DNA of 64,000 nucleotides from Tolypocladium sp. Sup5 PDA-1 (Eukaryota > Ascomycota > Sordariomycetes > Hypocreales > Ophiocordycipitaceae). The translations under genes were made by a program, and so were the position numbers. The notes beneath the pieces were generated by a model, which ran no database searches, was not told the DNA's origin, and worked only from the letters and a program-made list of their open reading frames with translations. Shown piece by piece: positions 1-12,544 of this stretch (the stretch's first letter is position 1; every line of letters begins with the position of its first letter). The DNA lies in NCBI GenBank assembly GCA_000750105.3, contig JPHH03000001.1:310001-374000 (forward strand), given 5' to 3'.

Positions 1-2690
1 TCTTCATATCTCCTCGCTCACATCGCCCGGGCATTCTCGCTCTTGCTTCCTGCTGCCTGGTGTGTAGCTGCCGTAGAAGCGCCGGCGCCATGGACGAGAG
101 GGAAGCCTCGCGAACCCACGGAGATGGGAGCATCCCGATGAGATCCTGCGCCTCTGCGCCGCGTTAGTTGCCCGACGGGCTGGACAACTCCAGCAGCGCT
201 CTAGTTGGGCACATCGAGCCGTCCGGTAGACATCAATGTTGCACTGCTGGAGCACGGAGTATGTCATGCCGTCATGGCCGCCGTGGCCGCCGTCAGAGCT
301 CACGCTGTTTCGGAATTTCACGCCGGCAGATGAGCCCATCACACCGAGGCTCAAGAGGCTAACCTAGCCTCTCGCACCAGCCGCACTACTGTCTTGTTTA
401 GAGGACGTCGGGCTGAAAGAGCCGTCGATGAGAAAGCAGCACCGTGATACTTTGTTGCCCTGGATGTAGCTGACGCAACGGCGGCATTGTTGGCGAATAC
501 CAGCCCGGAAACAACAACCTCTCAGCTGAGGTCCTGCACGGATATCCTTGACCTGCAGCGGCAGAGTCTAATAGTCATTGAGCTCCCTAGCCTTGTGTTT
601 AAAATCGAGGATTGAATAGTCACTCCTTGGGTCCTTGCTAGGACGGCCCTTTTGCCTCCATCGACGTCGAGACGACCCCGAACAGCTAGCGCTATCGTGA
701 CGCAATTTCCATGTCCCGCCAGTGCCCACCTCGTGGCCGGCTGTTTCAGGGCACGCAGAAGCTTCTCCCTGGCCCCTCTGCTGCGGCCTTTCTTCAATAC
801 TTCGTGGGCCTTGATCGCCGTTCGGCTATCTGGAACGCTGGCGTTTGAATGGTGGGGGGTAGAGTTTGTTTGAAGTTTGAAGTTTGGGGCGTGCTTCATG
901 TCCGCGGCAGAGGAGCAAGCAGGCGCCCAAGGGGCGGCATGCCAGGCATTCAGAATCGTCACGATTGATTAAAAGGGCTGTCGCTGGCAATGTCATGACC
1001 CATTTTCTTTCGCCACCGTGAGCTGGACCGTAAAGGACGCCGTCGATGGGCCAGTTTGTGCCTTGGATGGCGGCTTCGTTGTCCTTGTGCGCGTGGAACC
1101 GTTTCAGTTGTATGTCACTCTGGATCTTTACGGAGTGTGTGCGAAGGCTCCAGCCTTTGCCCATACTTTCCCTGTTCCTTGCTGTCATCTTTCGAGCTAT
1201 TTCATCGAGGCACAAGAACACGTCACTTGTACCCAGTGATTGATTCGCGGCATTGTTCTTCAGACTGCATGGTTGGGGTCTCTTTGAACGACCGCCGCGG
1301 ACCCTGCCGGTTACCGGAGCTGCCAGCAGACCGCCAGAGTCCCTTTGGGCATGACCTGCAGCTAACAACCTGCGGGATATGCAGGCTCTGGCAACAATGG
1401 CAAATCGCATTTGCTCATAATTCTCCCGCTTTATCTACGGGACTGATCTGCGCTGAGCCTGGCGGTCGAGACATTTCCTGTTGGTAGAATCGTTGCGTGC
1501 GGCACCGTCGGCACCCCCTCTTGGCTCACCGAGGTTTGACGGGACGTTGGCTGAATTGGCAGGCAGCACTTCAACAACGGCTTTGCAGTCGGGCATGCCA
1601 CTTACGCAGGAATCTACCCAATCGTCAACGGATGAGTGCATCGCGCAAGCAGATGCCGTCGAGGTTGGCGTCGACTCTTGGTCCTCAGCGAGGCCTTACC
1701 CTAGACCCGTCACCCACCAGTTCACTGATGTGATGCGCTGCGACCACCGTGCATGTTGGCGCATGTTGGCGCAGTTGGCGCGTCTTGGCGTGCCGCTCTC
1801 TGATGAGGCACACGACATCAATCCACAATGGAACCGTTGATCAGTGACAGCAGCTCTCGGCGACGACCTCTGGCCCTATCAGGGATCTGAGGCTCACGGG
1901 CGCAATGCCGCATTCACCCGCGCGGTAATACGCCGTACAGCACTAAGCACTGGACAGCGGCAGATCCAATCATTGCAAACGCCAGTTTCGCACCGACGGG
2001 TTCGTCGGTGATTACTGGTGAAGGTGCCCTGGCGCCGAGGCTTGCTCCGGCCCACCGGTCGGGAGACCGAGTCTCAAAGTCGGGACCACTGCATTTCGTC
2101 GTCATGTCATGTTTCCCCGTCACCCTTTGTCGGGGCCGAGCGATGAGGAGGCGGGGGGTCCGGCGTTTATGTTGGGAACTTGGGCGGGCCTGAGCGAGCT
2201 CTCCCCGCCGATGAGAGATTGCTCGTATGACCATCAGAGCAGTTGCGTGGGTTGATGATGTACGGACTACTCCGTAGTGCCACTGCAGCCGTCATCGCCG
2301 GGACAAGCGTTGAATGCCCTTTCAGAGTTTCGGCTGCGGCTGCAAAGCGACCACGAGAGAACACAACCTTGGACGCTGTGCGCCTGTGAGCGGACTCTCA
2401 CGCCAGCGGAGCCGTCCACCTGGGACGAGCAATTAGTTGGTCGTGTGCTCTCTTCCGCCCTATCCGGCCCAATAACGCATGCCCTGTACGGACGTACAGA
2501 CTAGACGGAAGGGTTTTACTGCTTGGTAGCGTCCTGCAGGCCCATCAAGCCATGCATTTCGCAGCAGCCACGATTATTATCGTGACTCCACCCGCTCCTC
2601 ACCGCCCTGCCACTGCGGCTGGCAGCGCCGGGGCGCCACGGCAAATATCAAGTCCACTCTGCCCCTCCACGTCGTCTCCCCTCTTCCCTC
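1..2690. other. Gene-free left end
   Basis: No convincing gene is visible. Open frames on both strands overlap each other, have amino-acid compositions typical of non-coding GC-rich DNA, and show no domain or intron structure. A short imperfect tandem repeat built on a gcatgttggc-like unit lies near 1750-1785, and a copy of the 9-bp motif TACTCCGTA is at 2268-2276. Confidence 0.6.
2268..2276. repeat. TACTCCGTA motif (first of at least eight)
   Basis: The 9-mer TACTCCGTA, or its complement TACGGAGTA, also occurs at 5023, 11473, 28370, 37868, 52732, 54899 and 61519 (start positions), all outside the genes annotated here. Confidence 0.9.
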
Positions 2691-2780
2691 TCTCTCCCCC
2701 CTCAACAACTTCAGTATTCTCATCGCAAAGCAAGAGCCAGTCTGAACCAGACTCATTGTCAATTTCTCCCTGAACCTCGC
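2640..2780 (+). promoter_or_regulatory. Pyrimidine-rich promoter region of INO1
   Basis: A CT-rich stretch with runs such as ccctcttccctctctctc lies about 400 bases upstream of the INO1 start codon and just before the inferred transcribed leader. Such CT blocks are common at fungal core promoters. The transcription start itself cannot be seen. Confidence 0.4.
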
Positions 2781-2922
2781 CTCAGATTGTCGCCTGGTTG
2801 CCCTCCAATTCGCCGTCCAGCATCAAAAACACCCTACTACAAAGACACATAAACGCACAGATCGAGGCATTTGATCCTCGATCGACTTCAGTCGTCAAGA
2901 CGTTTTCCAATCTTCTTAACTC

Positions 2923-2986
2923 GTACGTGTTCCCCCTGGATGCACGGCCTGTGTCCCAGCTCCAGCCATGCTGACCTCTTCCGCAG
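2923..2986 (+). other. Probable intron in the INO1 5' leader
   Basis: The sequence starts gtacgt and ends ccgcag, with a tgctgacc branch-like element about 15 bases before the acceptor. At 64 nt it matches the size of the coding introns here. It lies in the leader, so removing it does not affect the protein. Confidence 0.5.
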
Positions 2987-3139
2987 GGTGCATCACCCGT
3001 TCGCCGGAGCCCGTTGCTCAGCCGATTCCGGAGGAGCATCGGACTCGATCGAGACCCAGTAAAGGTCCCGACTACACCAGGAAATACCCGTCAATCTCTC
3101 TCCAAGCAACCTGCTTTCGCGTCCGCCAGCTAGTCAACC

Positions 3140-4828
3140 ATGGCTCCTCACGCGCAAGTCAGCACGGGCTCCACGAACGGGGCGGCCTACGCCAACGGCA
3201 ACGGCAACGGCAACGGCAACGCGGGTGCTGCACCGAGCACCTTTGTTGTCAACTCTCCCAACGTCACGTACACTGACGCGGAGATCAAGTCCAACTACAC
3301 CTACCGCACCACCAGCGTCGACACCGACGCCAATGGCAACTTCGTCGCCACTCCCAAGGAGGTCCTCTACGACTTCAAGGTCGAGCGCAAGGTCCCCAAG
3401 GTCGGCATGATGCTGGTCGGCTGGGGCGGCAACAACGGTACCACTGTCACAGCCGGTATCCTTGCCAACCGCCGCAACCTCGTCTGGGACACCAAGGAGG
3501 GTACCCAGGAGGCCAACTACTACGGCTCCGTCGTCATGGGCTCCACCATGAAGCTGGGAACCGACGCCAAGACCAACAAGGAGATCAACATTCCCTTCCA
3601 CAACGTCCTGCCCATGGTCCACCCCAACGACCTCGTCATTGGCGGCTGGGACATCAGCGGCATGAACCTGGCCAAGGCCATGGACCGCGCTCAGGTCCTC
3701 GAGCCTGCCCTCAAGGGCCTGGTCAAGAAGGAGATGGCTGAGATGGTCCCCCTCCCTTCCATCTACTACCCCGACTTCATTGCCGCCAACCAGGAGGACC
3801 GCGCCGACAACGTCCTCGACGGCACCAAGGCCTCCACGGCTCACGTCGAGAAGCTCCGCAAGGACATCCGTGACTTCAAGGCCAACAACGGCCTGGACAA
3901 GGTCATCATCATGTGGACTGCCAACACGGAGCGATATGCCGACATCATCCCGGGCGTCAACGACACCGCTGACAACCTCCTCAAGTCCATTGAGCAGGGC
4001 CACGAGGAGGTCTCGCCCTCGACTGTCTTTGCCGTTGCCTCGATCCTCGAGAAGACCCCCTTCATCAACGGCTCTCCCCAGAACACCTTTGTCCCTGGTG
4101 CCATTGAGCTGGCCGAGAAGCACAACACTTACATTGGCGGCGACGACTTCAAGTCTGGCCAGACCAAGATGAAGTCGGCCCTCGTCGACTTCCTCATCAA
4201 CGCCGGCATCAAGTTGACGTCGATTGCCAGCTACAACCACCTGGGCAACAACGACGGCAAGAACCTGAGCTCCCAGAAGCAGTTCCGCTCCAAGGAGATC
4301 TCCAAGTCCAACGTCGTCGACGACATGGTCGAGGCCAACAGCGTCCTGTACAAGAAGGGCGAGCACCCCGACCACTGCGTCGTCATCAAGTACATGCCCG
4401 CTGTTGCCGACAACAAGCGTGCTCTGGACGAGTACTACGCCGAGATCTTCATGGGCGGCCACCAGACCATCTCGTGAGTTGCCCCGTAATGCCGATACTC
4501 CTCATGCAATGCACCTACTGACGGAAATAGCCTGTTCAACATCTGCGAGGACTCCCTTCTGGCGTCGCCCCTCATCATCGACTTGGTCATCATTACCGAG
4601 ATGATGACGCGCATCCAGTGGAAGGCTTCCGGCGCCGACAGCGACTACAAGAAGTTCCACAGCGTCCTGAGCGTCCTCAGCTACATGCTCAAGGCTCCCT
4701 TGACGCCCCCGGGCACCCCGGTCGTCAACGCTCTTGCTAAGCAGCGCGCGGCTCTGACTAACATCTTCCGCGCCTGCGTTGGCCTCGAGCCCGAGTCCGA
4801 CATGACGCTTGAGCACAAGCTCTTCTAG
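3140..4828 (+). CDS. INO1: Inositol-3-phosphate synthase (myo-inositol-1-phosphate synthase)
   Basis: This NAD-dependent cytosolic enzyme isomerises glucose 6-phosphate to 1D-myo-inositol 3-phosphate, the first step of inositol and phosphatidylinositol synthesis. Two exons are seen, 3140-4473 and 4531-4828. The 57-nt intron has a gtgagt donor, a CTGAC branch and a phase-2 join inside HQTISLFNICED. The product is 543 aa; yeast Ino1 is 533. The dinucleotide-binding loop GWGGNNGTT is at residues 94-102, and the family motif around ASYNHLGNNDGKNLS is intact. The N-terminus carries an Asn-Gly repeat (residues about 19-27) encoded by an aacggc hexamer microsatellite, which looks like a non-conserved extension. 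The start codon has a good context (accATGgct). The long open frame on the opposite strand is a codon-bias shadow. Identification is very secure. Confidence 0.97.
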
Positions 4829-5485
4829 ACGCCCGACTTGTGGATTTCTTTTGAGAGTGTCGCGCAGATTGCTTTTCTAATCGAATGAACGGGAGACGAT
4901 GTCTCTGGCCAGTCCTTACCGAGCATGTATCGACAAAAAACAAGAAAAAAAAATAGGTAGAGACAGCGCCAGCACTGCACTGAGTGGCTGAATTGTACTA
5001 GCTGTTTCTCGAACTTGCATCGTACTCCGTAGACTCTGATTGCGTCTTGGTGAATGGTCGTAGAAAGTAACTTGAAGCGTCAATGCGAGCTTCAAGCAAG
5101 AAAGATTTCATAGTACTTTCTTCTTAAAATGTATCGGATATTGCTGGGAACATCTATGTTTTGAACATTATACCGACGAGTGGTAGGCTGGCATGCTGAG
5201 CGAGGTGCTGGTGTGATAAGTTGATGCACCGGCCAGTGTTATCAATGGCGCATTAACGCGGGTGGCTGATGCGTCGCGATGCCACCAAAAGTCGCGTCGC
5301 GCGTCAAGCTCCCCACCTCACCCACTTAAACACAACCACTTCCCCAATCTACCAATCTACACCAAGCCCTATCATGCTTAGAGCTTGCTTTGAAGCATCT
5401 TAATCTTTTATTTATTTTGATCATCTTGTTCGATACGTCGCATTTCGCTGGGCCATTCGAATATTTTGGTTCCTGATCCTTCCCA
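4829..5485. other. Intergenic, INO1 to MRC1
   Basis: This holds the 3' end of INO1 and the promoter of MRC1. A TACTCCGTA motif is at 5023-5031. No gene was seen. Confidence 0.6.
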
Positions 5486-8400
5486 ATGGGGTCGTCGCGA
5501 GCCTCGTCTCCCGCGTCGAGCGGAGGGATGCCAGAGCCGTTGACGCCGCGCTCCAAGATCAGGGCGCTGCTCGCGACGGTGGAGAGCAGTGACGAGGACG
5601 ATGGTGCGGAGACACCGAAGAAGACGGATGGTCCATCACCAACTCGAACAAACACAATCGCGCGCGTTGTCCCGCTGAGCGGCACGGAGCAACAGACGAG
5701 AGATGACGACGAATCAGACGAGTCCAACGTGGCCATTCGACCCAGAGGCAAGCTCGCATCTCGAATGCAGGGCGCGACCAAGGAGGCAGATGCTACCGCT
5801 GCCGCACCCGAAAGCGCAAGGGAACGCGTCAAGAAGATGTTGGCACGCGAGGAAGCCGAGGCGGAAGCGGAACAAACGCGTGATGGCGAGATAGCAGACG
5901 TGGAGGATGGAGACGATGGTCTCCCTGTGGCGCCGCGCCGACTACAGCGACGTGCTCCGAGGGAGCTTACTCCCGGAGAATCTGCTCGCTCTCCAAGCCC
6001 TGGTCTCTTCGTCTCCTCGCCGATGCGGCCCTCTCCCGCGAAGAGTGTTGACACCAACCCGGAATCAGACAACGACCTTCCCGCCATCAAGTCAGATCGC
6101 TTCAAGGCTCTCGTGGAGCGCAAACGACAAGAACGCCTGGCGCGCGAAGCAGCTGATGAGGCCCGCAGAACTGAGCAGAGGGCTCGGCAGGAGAAGCTCG
6201 CATCCGAGCTCGAGCAATTTGAGTCGGACGACGGCAACGGCTCAGGCATCACGGATGACGAAGGCGGACGCAGACTCACACAAAAGGCGCGACCGACGCG
6301 AAAAGCCAGCAAGAAGGCGGTCGAGGAGATGAACCGAGAGACGCAGCGAATGGCCAGAAACATGCAGCTTGCGCACGAGGCAAGGACGAGGAAGAAGATC
6401 TCCACGGCCAGCCTGTTTGCGCGATTCAACTATAGACCCGCCACCGGACTGGCGCCAGAGCCCAAGACGCACAGCTCCAGCCGGCCAACTACACCGCAGA
6501 CCGACGCTGAGATGAAGGATGCGGACACGCCGCCAAGCTCCCCACCGGTTACGAAGGGACAGGACCTACCGCCGGTCGTGCACAACACAGACGTTGAAAT
6601 GGCTGAAGACGACGATGAGGAGCTGCCGCACCTGGATGACGTTATGAACACTGCAGCGCAGCGACTGGACAAGGGCAAGGGCAAAGCTCCGGCCATCGAC
6701 CTCGACGAAACAAGCCAGGCCATTCAGAAGCCCAAACGCCGCGTGCGCGTTCGACTGCCTGTGGTGGCTGCGAACCTGGCCACACTTGATTCCGACGACG
6801 AACTGGAGGTTACTAGACCGAAAAAGGACAAGATATGTGCCATGTTCGACAACCTCCCCGCCCAGCAAGGCCAGCAGTCGCGCTCTTTGAAAGCCCTGCA
6901 GGCTCTCGCCTTGGTCAAGTCGCCGGGCAAGGGCAGTCGTCGCAAAGACGACCATCCTGGCATGACTGCGGGTGAGCTCCATGCCCAGCTGTATCAGAAA
7001 GCAAAGCAGCAAGCCAAGCGCGAGCGTGACCACCGGCTGGAGATGCTCAAGGCGCAGGGAATAGTGGTGCAGACCGCAGACGAGCGCGAGCGCCAGGAGC
7101 AGGAAGTCGAGGACCTCGTGGCCAAAGCAAGGGAGGAGGCCCAGCAGATTATGCAACTCGAGCGTGCTGCTGCCAAGAAGGCGAAGAGGGAGAGCGGCGA
7201 AGCGGACCCCTTGGCCTGGGACGACAGCGATGATGAAGAGTATGAGGACTCGGCTAATGAGGCCGATGCCGAGGCGTCTGCGGTTGAGCTGTCTGGCTCT
7301 GAGGACGAAGAGGAGGAGGAGGGCGACGACGTGGAGGAAGGCATCTCCAACCCTCTTATCGACGAGGACGCCGAGTCTGGGGCCTCCGAAGTGGATGAGA
7401 CTCGGGAGGAAGACTCGGACGGCGACGAGCTGCCCGTTGTCAAGCAGAGGCGAGCACGGAAACACACCGCCATTCTATCCGACGACGAGGCTGAAGTCCA
7501 AGCTACGCCGAGGCCGATCAAGACGGCAACGCAAATGACACCCGCAGCTCCAAAGACTGTCTCTCCGGCGGCGCCGACCTCCGTTTTACGTTCAGCCAAG
7601 AAAACATTCATCCCTGGGCTCCCCGTAACTGGTGCGGCTGGCCTTGGCCTCACGCAAATCTTTGCCGGAACAATGGACGACAGCCAGATGAGCCCGTCCG
7701 GCGGACCGACGCAATCGATGATGCCCGATTTTGACCACTTCCCGGACTCCAACTTTTCAGCGAGCATGGACGAGCCGGCGGAGGACATGGTCATGGATTC
7801 TCAGCGAGAGGAGACACAGAACGCGACGCAGGGCATTCGGCTGAACTTGTCGCAGTCTCAGATGCACGGGTTCGACAGTCTGCTCCCTGATGGATTCCAG
7901 ACGCAAATGTCAGAGACAGTAGAGCCTTCCCAGGACGTCGGGCTACAGCAGCACACTCCCCTCAGGGAGAGGTTCATTGAGCCTCCATTCTCTACGGTGG
8001 AAACTTTGGCGGCAGACCAGGAAGATGACGTGCCGCACGAGTCCCCCCTAATTCGCAGAGGAAGACTCCGTCGGAGGATGCAGATGCCCATGGTGGAGGA
8101 AGAGCCAACCCAGGCCAGTGCAGAGGCTACGGCCACTGCAGACAATGCATTCAACGTTATGGCCGACGGCGCGAGGAAGGAGAAGCGCAAGCGTCTGATT
8201 GACGAATTTGACCGCAAGAAGACCAAGGCCAGGGAGATGGTGGAGGAGCAAGCCGACGAGTCCGAGGACGAATACGCCGGTCTCGGTGGCGCCGATGGCG
8301 AGGACAGCGACAACGAGTCGACGGCGTCGCTGAAGGAAATCATTGACGATGCCGCTGGCAACGATATGGACGGGGGCAAGCTGGCCGCCTTCTATGCGTA

Positions 8401-9502
8401 AGTGCCCCCTGGGCTCATACCCTGTGCGATGGGCAACTGTACTGACTATCCCAGTGACCGAGAGCGCGCCAACGATGAGAAAGAGGTCGAGAAGCTCTTC
8501 AAAGACATCACCACCGGCATGCTGCGCCGCAAGCGTGGCGCAGACTACGACCTCTCGGACTCTGACGACGGTGGCGAAGCACGTCGGAGGATGAAGCGTC
8601 GCCAGTTTGCCAAGATGCAAAAGGCTCTCTTTTCGGATGAGCGTGTCAAGAAGATGGCAGAGAACCCCGGAAATCAAGCCTTCCTCCGCACCATGGAGGA
8701 CCGGGGCAGTGACAACGACATGGACCTGCTGGAGGTCATGGACACGGAAGAGCAGGCTGAGTCCCAGTCGCAGTCTCAGGATGACGGCGACGCAGCACAG
8801 AAGCAGCAGCAGCAGCAGCAGACTATCCCGGACAGTCAGCCTGCCAAGCAGCCGTTGGGCGTGTCCGGCGAGAATAGGGCTCCTGCGCACATGAGGCGGA
8901 CTAAGGGCGCACAGAAGCCGTCGAATATTGGACAAGTCCGCGAGACGCTGTCGAGCCTGCTGGAGGAGCGACAGGGGTCCGTCATCCCGGCGACGGAGGC
9001 TGGCTCCGAGAGCGACGAGGAGGATGAGCATCAGGCATCGCCTCGCAGCGACAAGGAGAACCGGGCGCCGAACCCGCGTCGGGGCAGCACCGCGGTGGTC
9101 GACCGCATCAGTATGAAGCGCAACGCCTCGTCCACGCTATCCAACTCGAGCGCCCGGCTCGCCTTTGCCGCCGCGCAGACGGCCGGCTCGTCCTCGTTCA
9201 AGGTGCCGGCCCTGCTGCGCCGCGCGACGACCAACTCGACGCTCATGTCGGGCAGCTCGACGAGCTCGGGCGGCGTGGCTGCGGCGGCGGGCGCGGTGGG
9301 CAGCGCGGGCGGGTTCGGCGAGGACGCCAAGATCAAGAAGGGCGCGGGCAAGAGGAGCGGCGTGGGCGGGTTCGCGAGGGAGGGCGAAGCAAGGATCAAG
9401 ATGAGGGATAGCGAGCGGCGGAGGGAGGAGAAGAAGGTGAAGGGGGCGGAGAGGAGGGTTGGTGTTGTGGGGGGGTTGCTTGGGAAGGGGTCTTTTGAGT
9501 GA
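5486..9502 (+). CDS. MRC1: Mediator of replication checkpoint (Mrc1/Claspin family)
   Basis: Mrc1/Claspin is a nuclear replisome component that couples the helicase to polymerase and relays ATR/Mec1 signals to the effector kinase. Two exons, 5486-8397 and 8455-9502, give 1319 aa. The 57-nt intron (gtaagt donor, ACTGAC branch) joins in phase inside KLAAFYADRERANDE, a hallmark of the MRC1-like conserved region. Residues about 500-570 are charged and coiled-coil-like. An acidic block (SGSEDEEEEEGDD) lies near 604-620. Residues about 720-825 hold a dense SQ/TQ cluster, the expected substrate of Mec1/Tel1-type kinases. A glutamine run from a CAG repeat is near nucleotide 8803. The C-terminus is basic and Gly/Ala-rich. 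Length, acidity and SQ/TQ cluster all fit the family. The ATRIP-like partner of the same pathway lies about 6 kb downstream. Confidence 0.9.
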
Positions 9503-9893
9503 TGCTTCCAACCTTGGGCGTTTGCATGAACGGTGTTGAGGCGTTTGGGACACGGGATTTGCAAGGATTGGCGTTTGGTGTCCGGAGATGTTAGTTGTAA
9601 ACGGTAGGATACTTGAGAATTGATCATGGTGATGAAGGGGTATTCGTATATGCCCACTGGTGATGTCTGCCGAGTCTAGTACATGGCCCGTCTCTCCCGA
9701 GCCCCTCGTCGAGGACTCCCACACACGGCGATTCATGACGTCGTTGTCTATCCCGGAAGCCATTGCTAGCCCATCAATGTGAAAATGAATGCGCGTCGTG
9801 GTCGACATCGCCGCAACGCCATGCTCGCAAAGACGAATGATGCTGTGCCTCCCCTCCCGTCCCCATACACCCATACACCAAACCAACAGACGC
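9503..9893. other. Convergent intergenic region
   Basis: Shared 3' region between MRC1 (+) and the methyltransferase gene (-). No gene was seen. Confidence 0.6.
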
Positions 9894-10892
9894 CTACCCC
9901 TTGGGCTGCAGCGGCTTCTGCGCCGTCACGACGAGCACGTCGAAGATGGGGTGCACGTCCTTGCGGCGCGTCGCGGCGCGCACGCGCGAGTTCATCATCT
10001 CCACGGCCTCGGGCGCCCAGCCCAGCACGTCGCGCAGCAGCACCGCCGTAAAGGCCTCGACGCCCTCGAAGAAGTTGACGCTCATGAAGGCGCCGACCTC
10101 CTTGAGGCGCGGGTCCTTGGGCCAGGTGCCGACGGGCAGCTTGAAGCGCTGCTCCTCGACGCGGCCGAAGCCGGCGGCCGCGGCCCAGGCGGCAAAGTGC
10201 GGCGCCGGGTCCATGGTGCGGCCGATGGCGTCGCAGGCGTGCGACAGGCCGCGCATGAGCTCGACGAGGGCGTCGTCGCGCGCCAGGCTGCCGTCCTCCG
10301 AGTACAGCGTGTTGGCCGACTCGTGCAGCTCGAGCCAGCCGCCGGGGGCGAGCGAGTCGTACATCTGGCGGAAGAGGCGCGGCCAGTCGGCGATGGAGGC
10401 GGCCATGTAGCGGCAGTGGATGTAGTCGTAGCGCGCCGGGGACGCCCAGTCGAGCTCGACGTCGTCGACGAGGAAGCGCACGTTGGCGGGCACCCACGTC
10501 GGCTGGATGGGGCTGAGGTCGTTGCCCACGACGTCGGCGCCGGGGTACAGGTCGCCGAGGTGGATGGGCCAGATGCCGGTGCCGGTGCCGACGTCGAGCA
10601 CCCGGAGGCCGTTGGGGTTCACGGGGGCCAGGAACAGCCGGTCGCCGAGCAGGCGGAAGAAGGCGTGGTGGATCATGTCCAGGCGGTCCTGCTCGCGCTC
10701 GTCGTTGGGGAAGTTGTACGCGCCGGACTGGTAGCTGTGGTAGCGGCGGCCGTGCTTCCACTCGTAGCGCATGATGCTGCTGCGGAGCGAGGTGCCGGCC
10801 GACGAGAGGCCGTCGCGGAGCTCGTCGCCGTAGGCCGAGTCGACCTCGTCGCTGTCGACCTCGACCTCGGGCGCGGGCTCTTGGTTGACCAT
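9894..10892 (-). CDS. LaeA-like SAM-dependent methyltransferase
   Basis: A single exon encodes 332 aa. The fold is a class I methyltransferase: motif I VLDVGTGTGIWPI lies near residues 95-110, followed by an acidic strand end in VVGNDLSPIQP. Then comes the PTWVPANVRFLVDD stretch that characterises the fungal LaeA/TAM-like family. The N-terminus is acidic and disordered, then enters the typical YEWKHGRRYHSY region. LaeA itself acts with velvet proteins on secondary metabolism, but fungal genomes carry many members of this family, so the specific role is open. The gene stands alone; no biosynthetic backbone gene is nearby. Its start is preceded within 30-75 bases by a triple 15-bp tandem repeat. 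The long opposite-strand frame is a shadow. Confidence 0.85.
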   Translation of the reverse strand: MVNQEPAPEVEVDSDEVDSAYGDELRDGLSSAGTSLRSSIMRYEWKHGRRYHSYQSGAYNFPNDEREQDRLDMIHHAFFRLLGDRLFLAPVNPNGLRVLDVGTGTGIWPIHLGDLYPGADVVGNDLSPIQPTWVPANVRFLVDDVELDWASPARYDYIHCRYMAASIADWPRLFRQMYDSLAPGGWLELHESANTLYSEDGSLARDDALVELMRGLSHACDAIGRTMDPAPHFAAWAAAAGFGRVEEQRFKLPVGTWPKDPRLKEVGAFMSVNFFEGVEAFTAVLLRDVLGWAPEAVEMMNSRVRAATRRKDVHPIFDVLVVTAQKPLQPKG

Positions 10893-10921
10893 GGCGAGAG
10901 GCGGATCGGTTGCGGACGTCG

Positions 10922-10966
10922 GGGGCGGCGTTGGACGGGGCGGCGTTGGACGGGGCGGCGTTGGAC
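10922..10966 (-). repeat. Triple 15-bp tandem repeat upstream of the methyltransferase
   Basis: Three perfect head-to-tail copies of ggggcggcgttggac lie 30-74 bases before the methyltransferase start codon, so in its leader or core promoter. Confidence 0.9.
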
Positions 10967-12544
10967 GGGCTCAACGGGTGCTGTGACGTCGACTTATATA
11001 CAGTATACAAGTCGCATCTCACCGAGACGGCATCAGAGCGGGGGAGGCACAGCAGCAACAACAACCCGGCCTCTCTCTCTCTCTCCATCCCATTTCCAGC
11101 AACACCCAGCGCCGGCAGTTCCCACGCCAGCGCCGCAGCGAACAGAGGTCGCAACCCGCGTGGGGACGAAGGTTTGGGCGAATTCGACCGGGGGTGGACG
11201 GCTTCGGCTCGGGAACCAACAACCAAGTTGACAATTGCATTGTCCATCCCACCACACAACCACCACCGCCAACAGGCCCGCCCAATCGCCGCGCCGCACA
11301 TGGCGCCGCGGCGTCGCGGAGCAGGTACGAATCGGGGGTGGCTTGTGGAGATTGGGCCGATGCGCGCGGCGGTCCGGCGGAGGTGCTCACGCAATCACGG
11401 GACTGGCTGGTGGCTGGTGGTGAGGAGCAGGGTCCTTGCAGGAGGTCAAGGAGGTGTTGTTGGTTCGTGGTGTACTCCGTACGAAGCGGGCGTCCGTGAG
11501 GTTGTGCCACGCGACGGACAGGGAAGATTGATGCAAATCGCATACGGTAGTCCGCACGGGAGACAATTGGCAACAGGAGGAGAACAAGAGCAAGGGCAGT
11601 GAAGCATAGACGGCGAGCCCGAGTCTGGGCGCATACTCGTGAGCCGACCGTCGCATACACCCCCCAGAGAAGCCCTCTAGACGCACCAATGCCCTTCCTT
11701 CTCTCGCATCAGCGAGTCGCGGACCGCACGTTACACGGCCGGGCCTGCAGCAGGGGCCACGTCTCGGACAGCGCCGCATGCCTCGCATCCACGGCTGCAG
11801 CCAAGAGTTGAGCATGCACCTTGCCTTTTCGGCCTGCTTCTTAGCAAAGGCGGATAACGGGTACTATAAATACGGATTACCCGCCGCGGCTTCGACCGCC
11901 CAGGCGCGATTTTGCATCTACCGGACCTTGGAGATGCAAGACAAAGGTATGAGAACAAGAGGAGCGGCATTTGCATCATGAAACGTGCGCTTGGTGATGC
12001 AACTGCCCGACTACGGCCATGCCGGCCCGCCCCGACCCCGGACGCCCCACCCATCCGGCCCTTCCTCCGCCCGGCAATGACGATGCATGACATGCGGGAG
12101 GGCTGGGGGCACAGTAGTTGCATGCACAGGTTCGCCGGCAGCGCAGGTGGCATGAAGAGAGCGTCGCACAAGCAGACGTGCGTTTGCACAGTTGATGAAC
12201 ATTTGCCGCCGCCGCTCTGCTCCAGGAGAGGACGCCAGCCCGAGTCTGCTGCTGGGCGGCACAGTCCTAGCCAGCGTTCAAATCACAGCCCAGTCATGTT
12301 TGAATCCTTCAATTCTCGCAATACAACAGGCGTCTCGCCATTGCGAATGCCCAAGCAGCACACCGCCCCCCGCCTGGCGCTGCCGGCATCATGCCATTTT
12401 CCACGCCCAGCCCGCCAGTCCGACTGGCCCTCACGCCCACGCCCTCCGGCCAATGCAAGACTTTTCTTGCGAAACGGTTTAATATGAGAAGAAAGGAGCT
12501 GGTCGATGCAAAGAAACAGGGTAAGGATACGGTCCGCCAGGTGC
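10967..12544. other. Intergenic, methyltransferase to CDS1
   Basis: About 1.6 kb holding the promoter of the methyltransferase gene and the 3' end of CDS1. A TACTCCGTA motif is at 11473-11481. Open frames here lack domains or coding character. No gene was seen. Confidence 0.55.

Noticed and set aside
826..1410. 194-codon minus frame near the left end
   Set aside because: No domain, no support from composition, and overlapping frames on the other strand are equally long.
3134..4462. 442-codon frame antisense to INO1
   Set aside because: Codon-bias shadow of a secure gene; Val/Leu/Gly/Asp-rich composition with no domain.
9766..11394. 542-codon minus frame overlapping the methyltransferase
   Set aside because: Arg/Pro/Ala-rich out-of-frame shadow; the methyltransferase frame has the SAM motifs.
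12261..12290. gttcaaatc resembling a tRNA B box
   Set aside because: No A box at the right distance and no cloverleaf could be drawn by eye.
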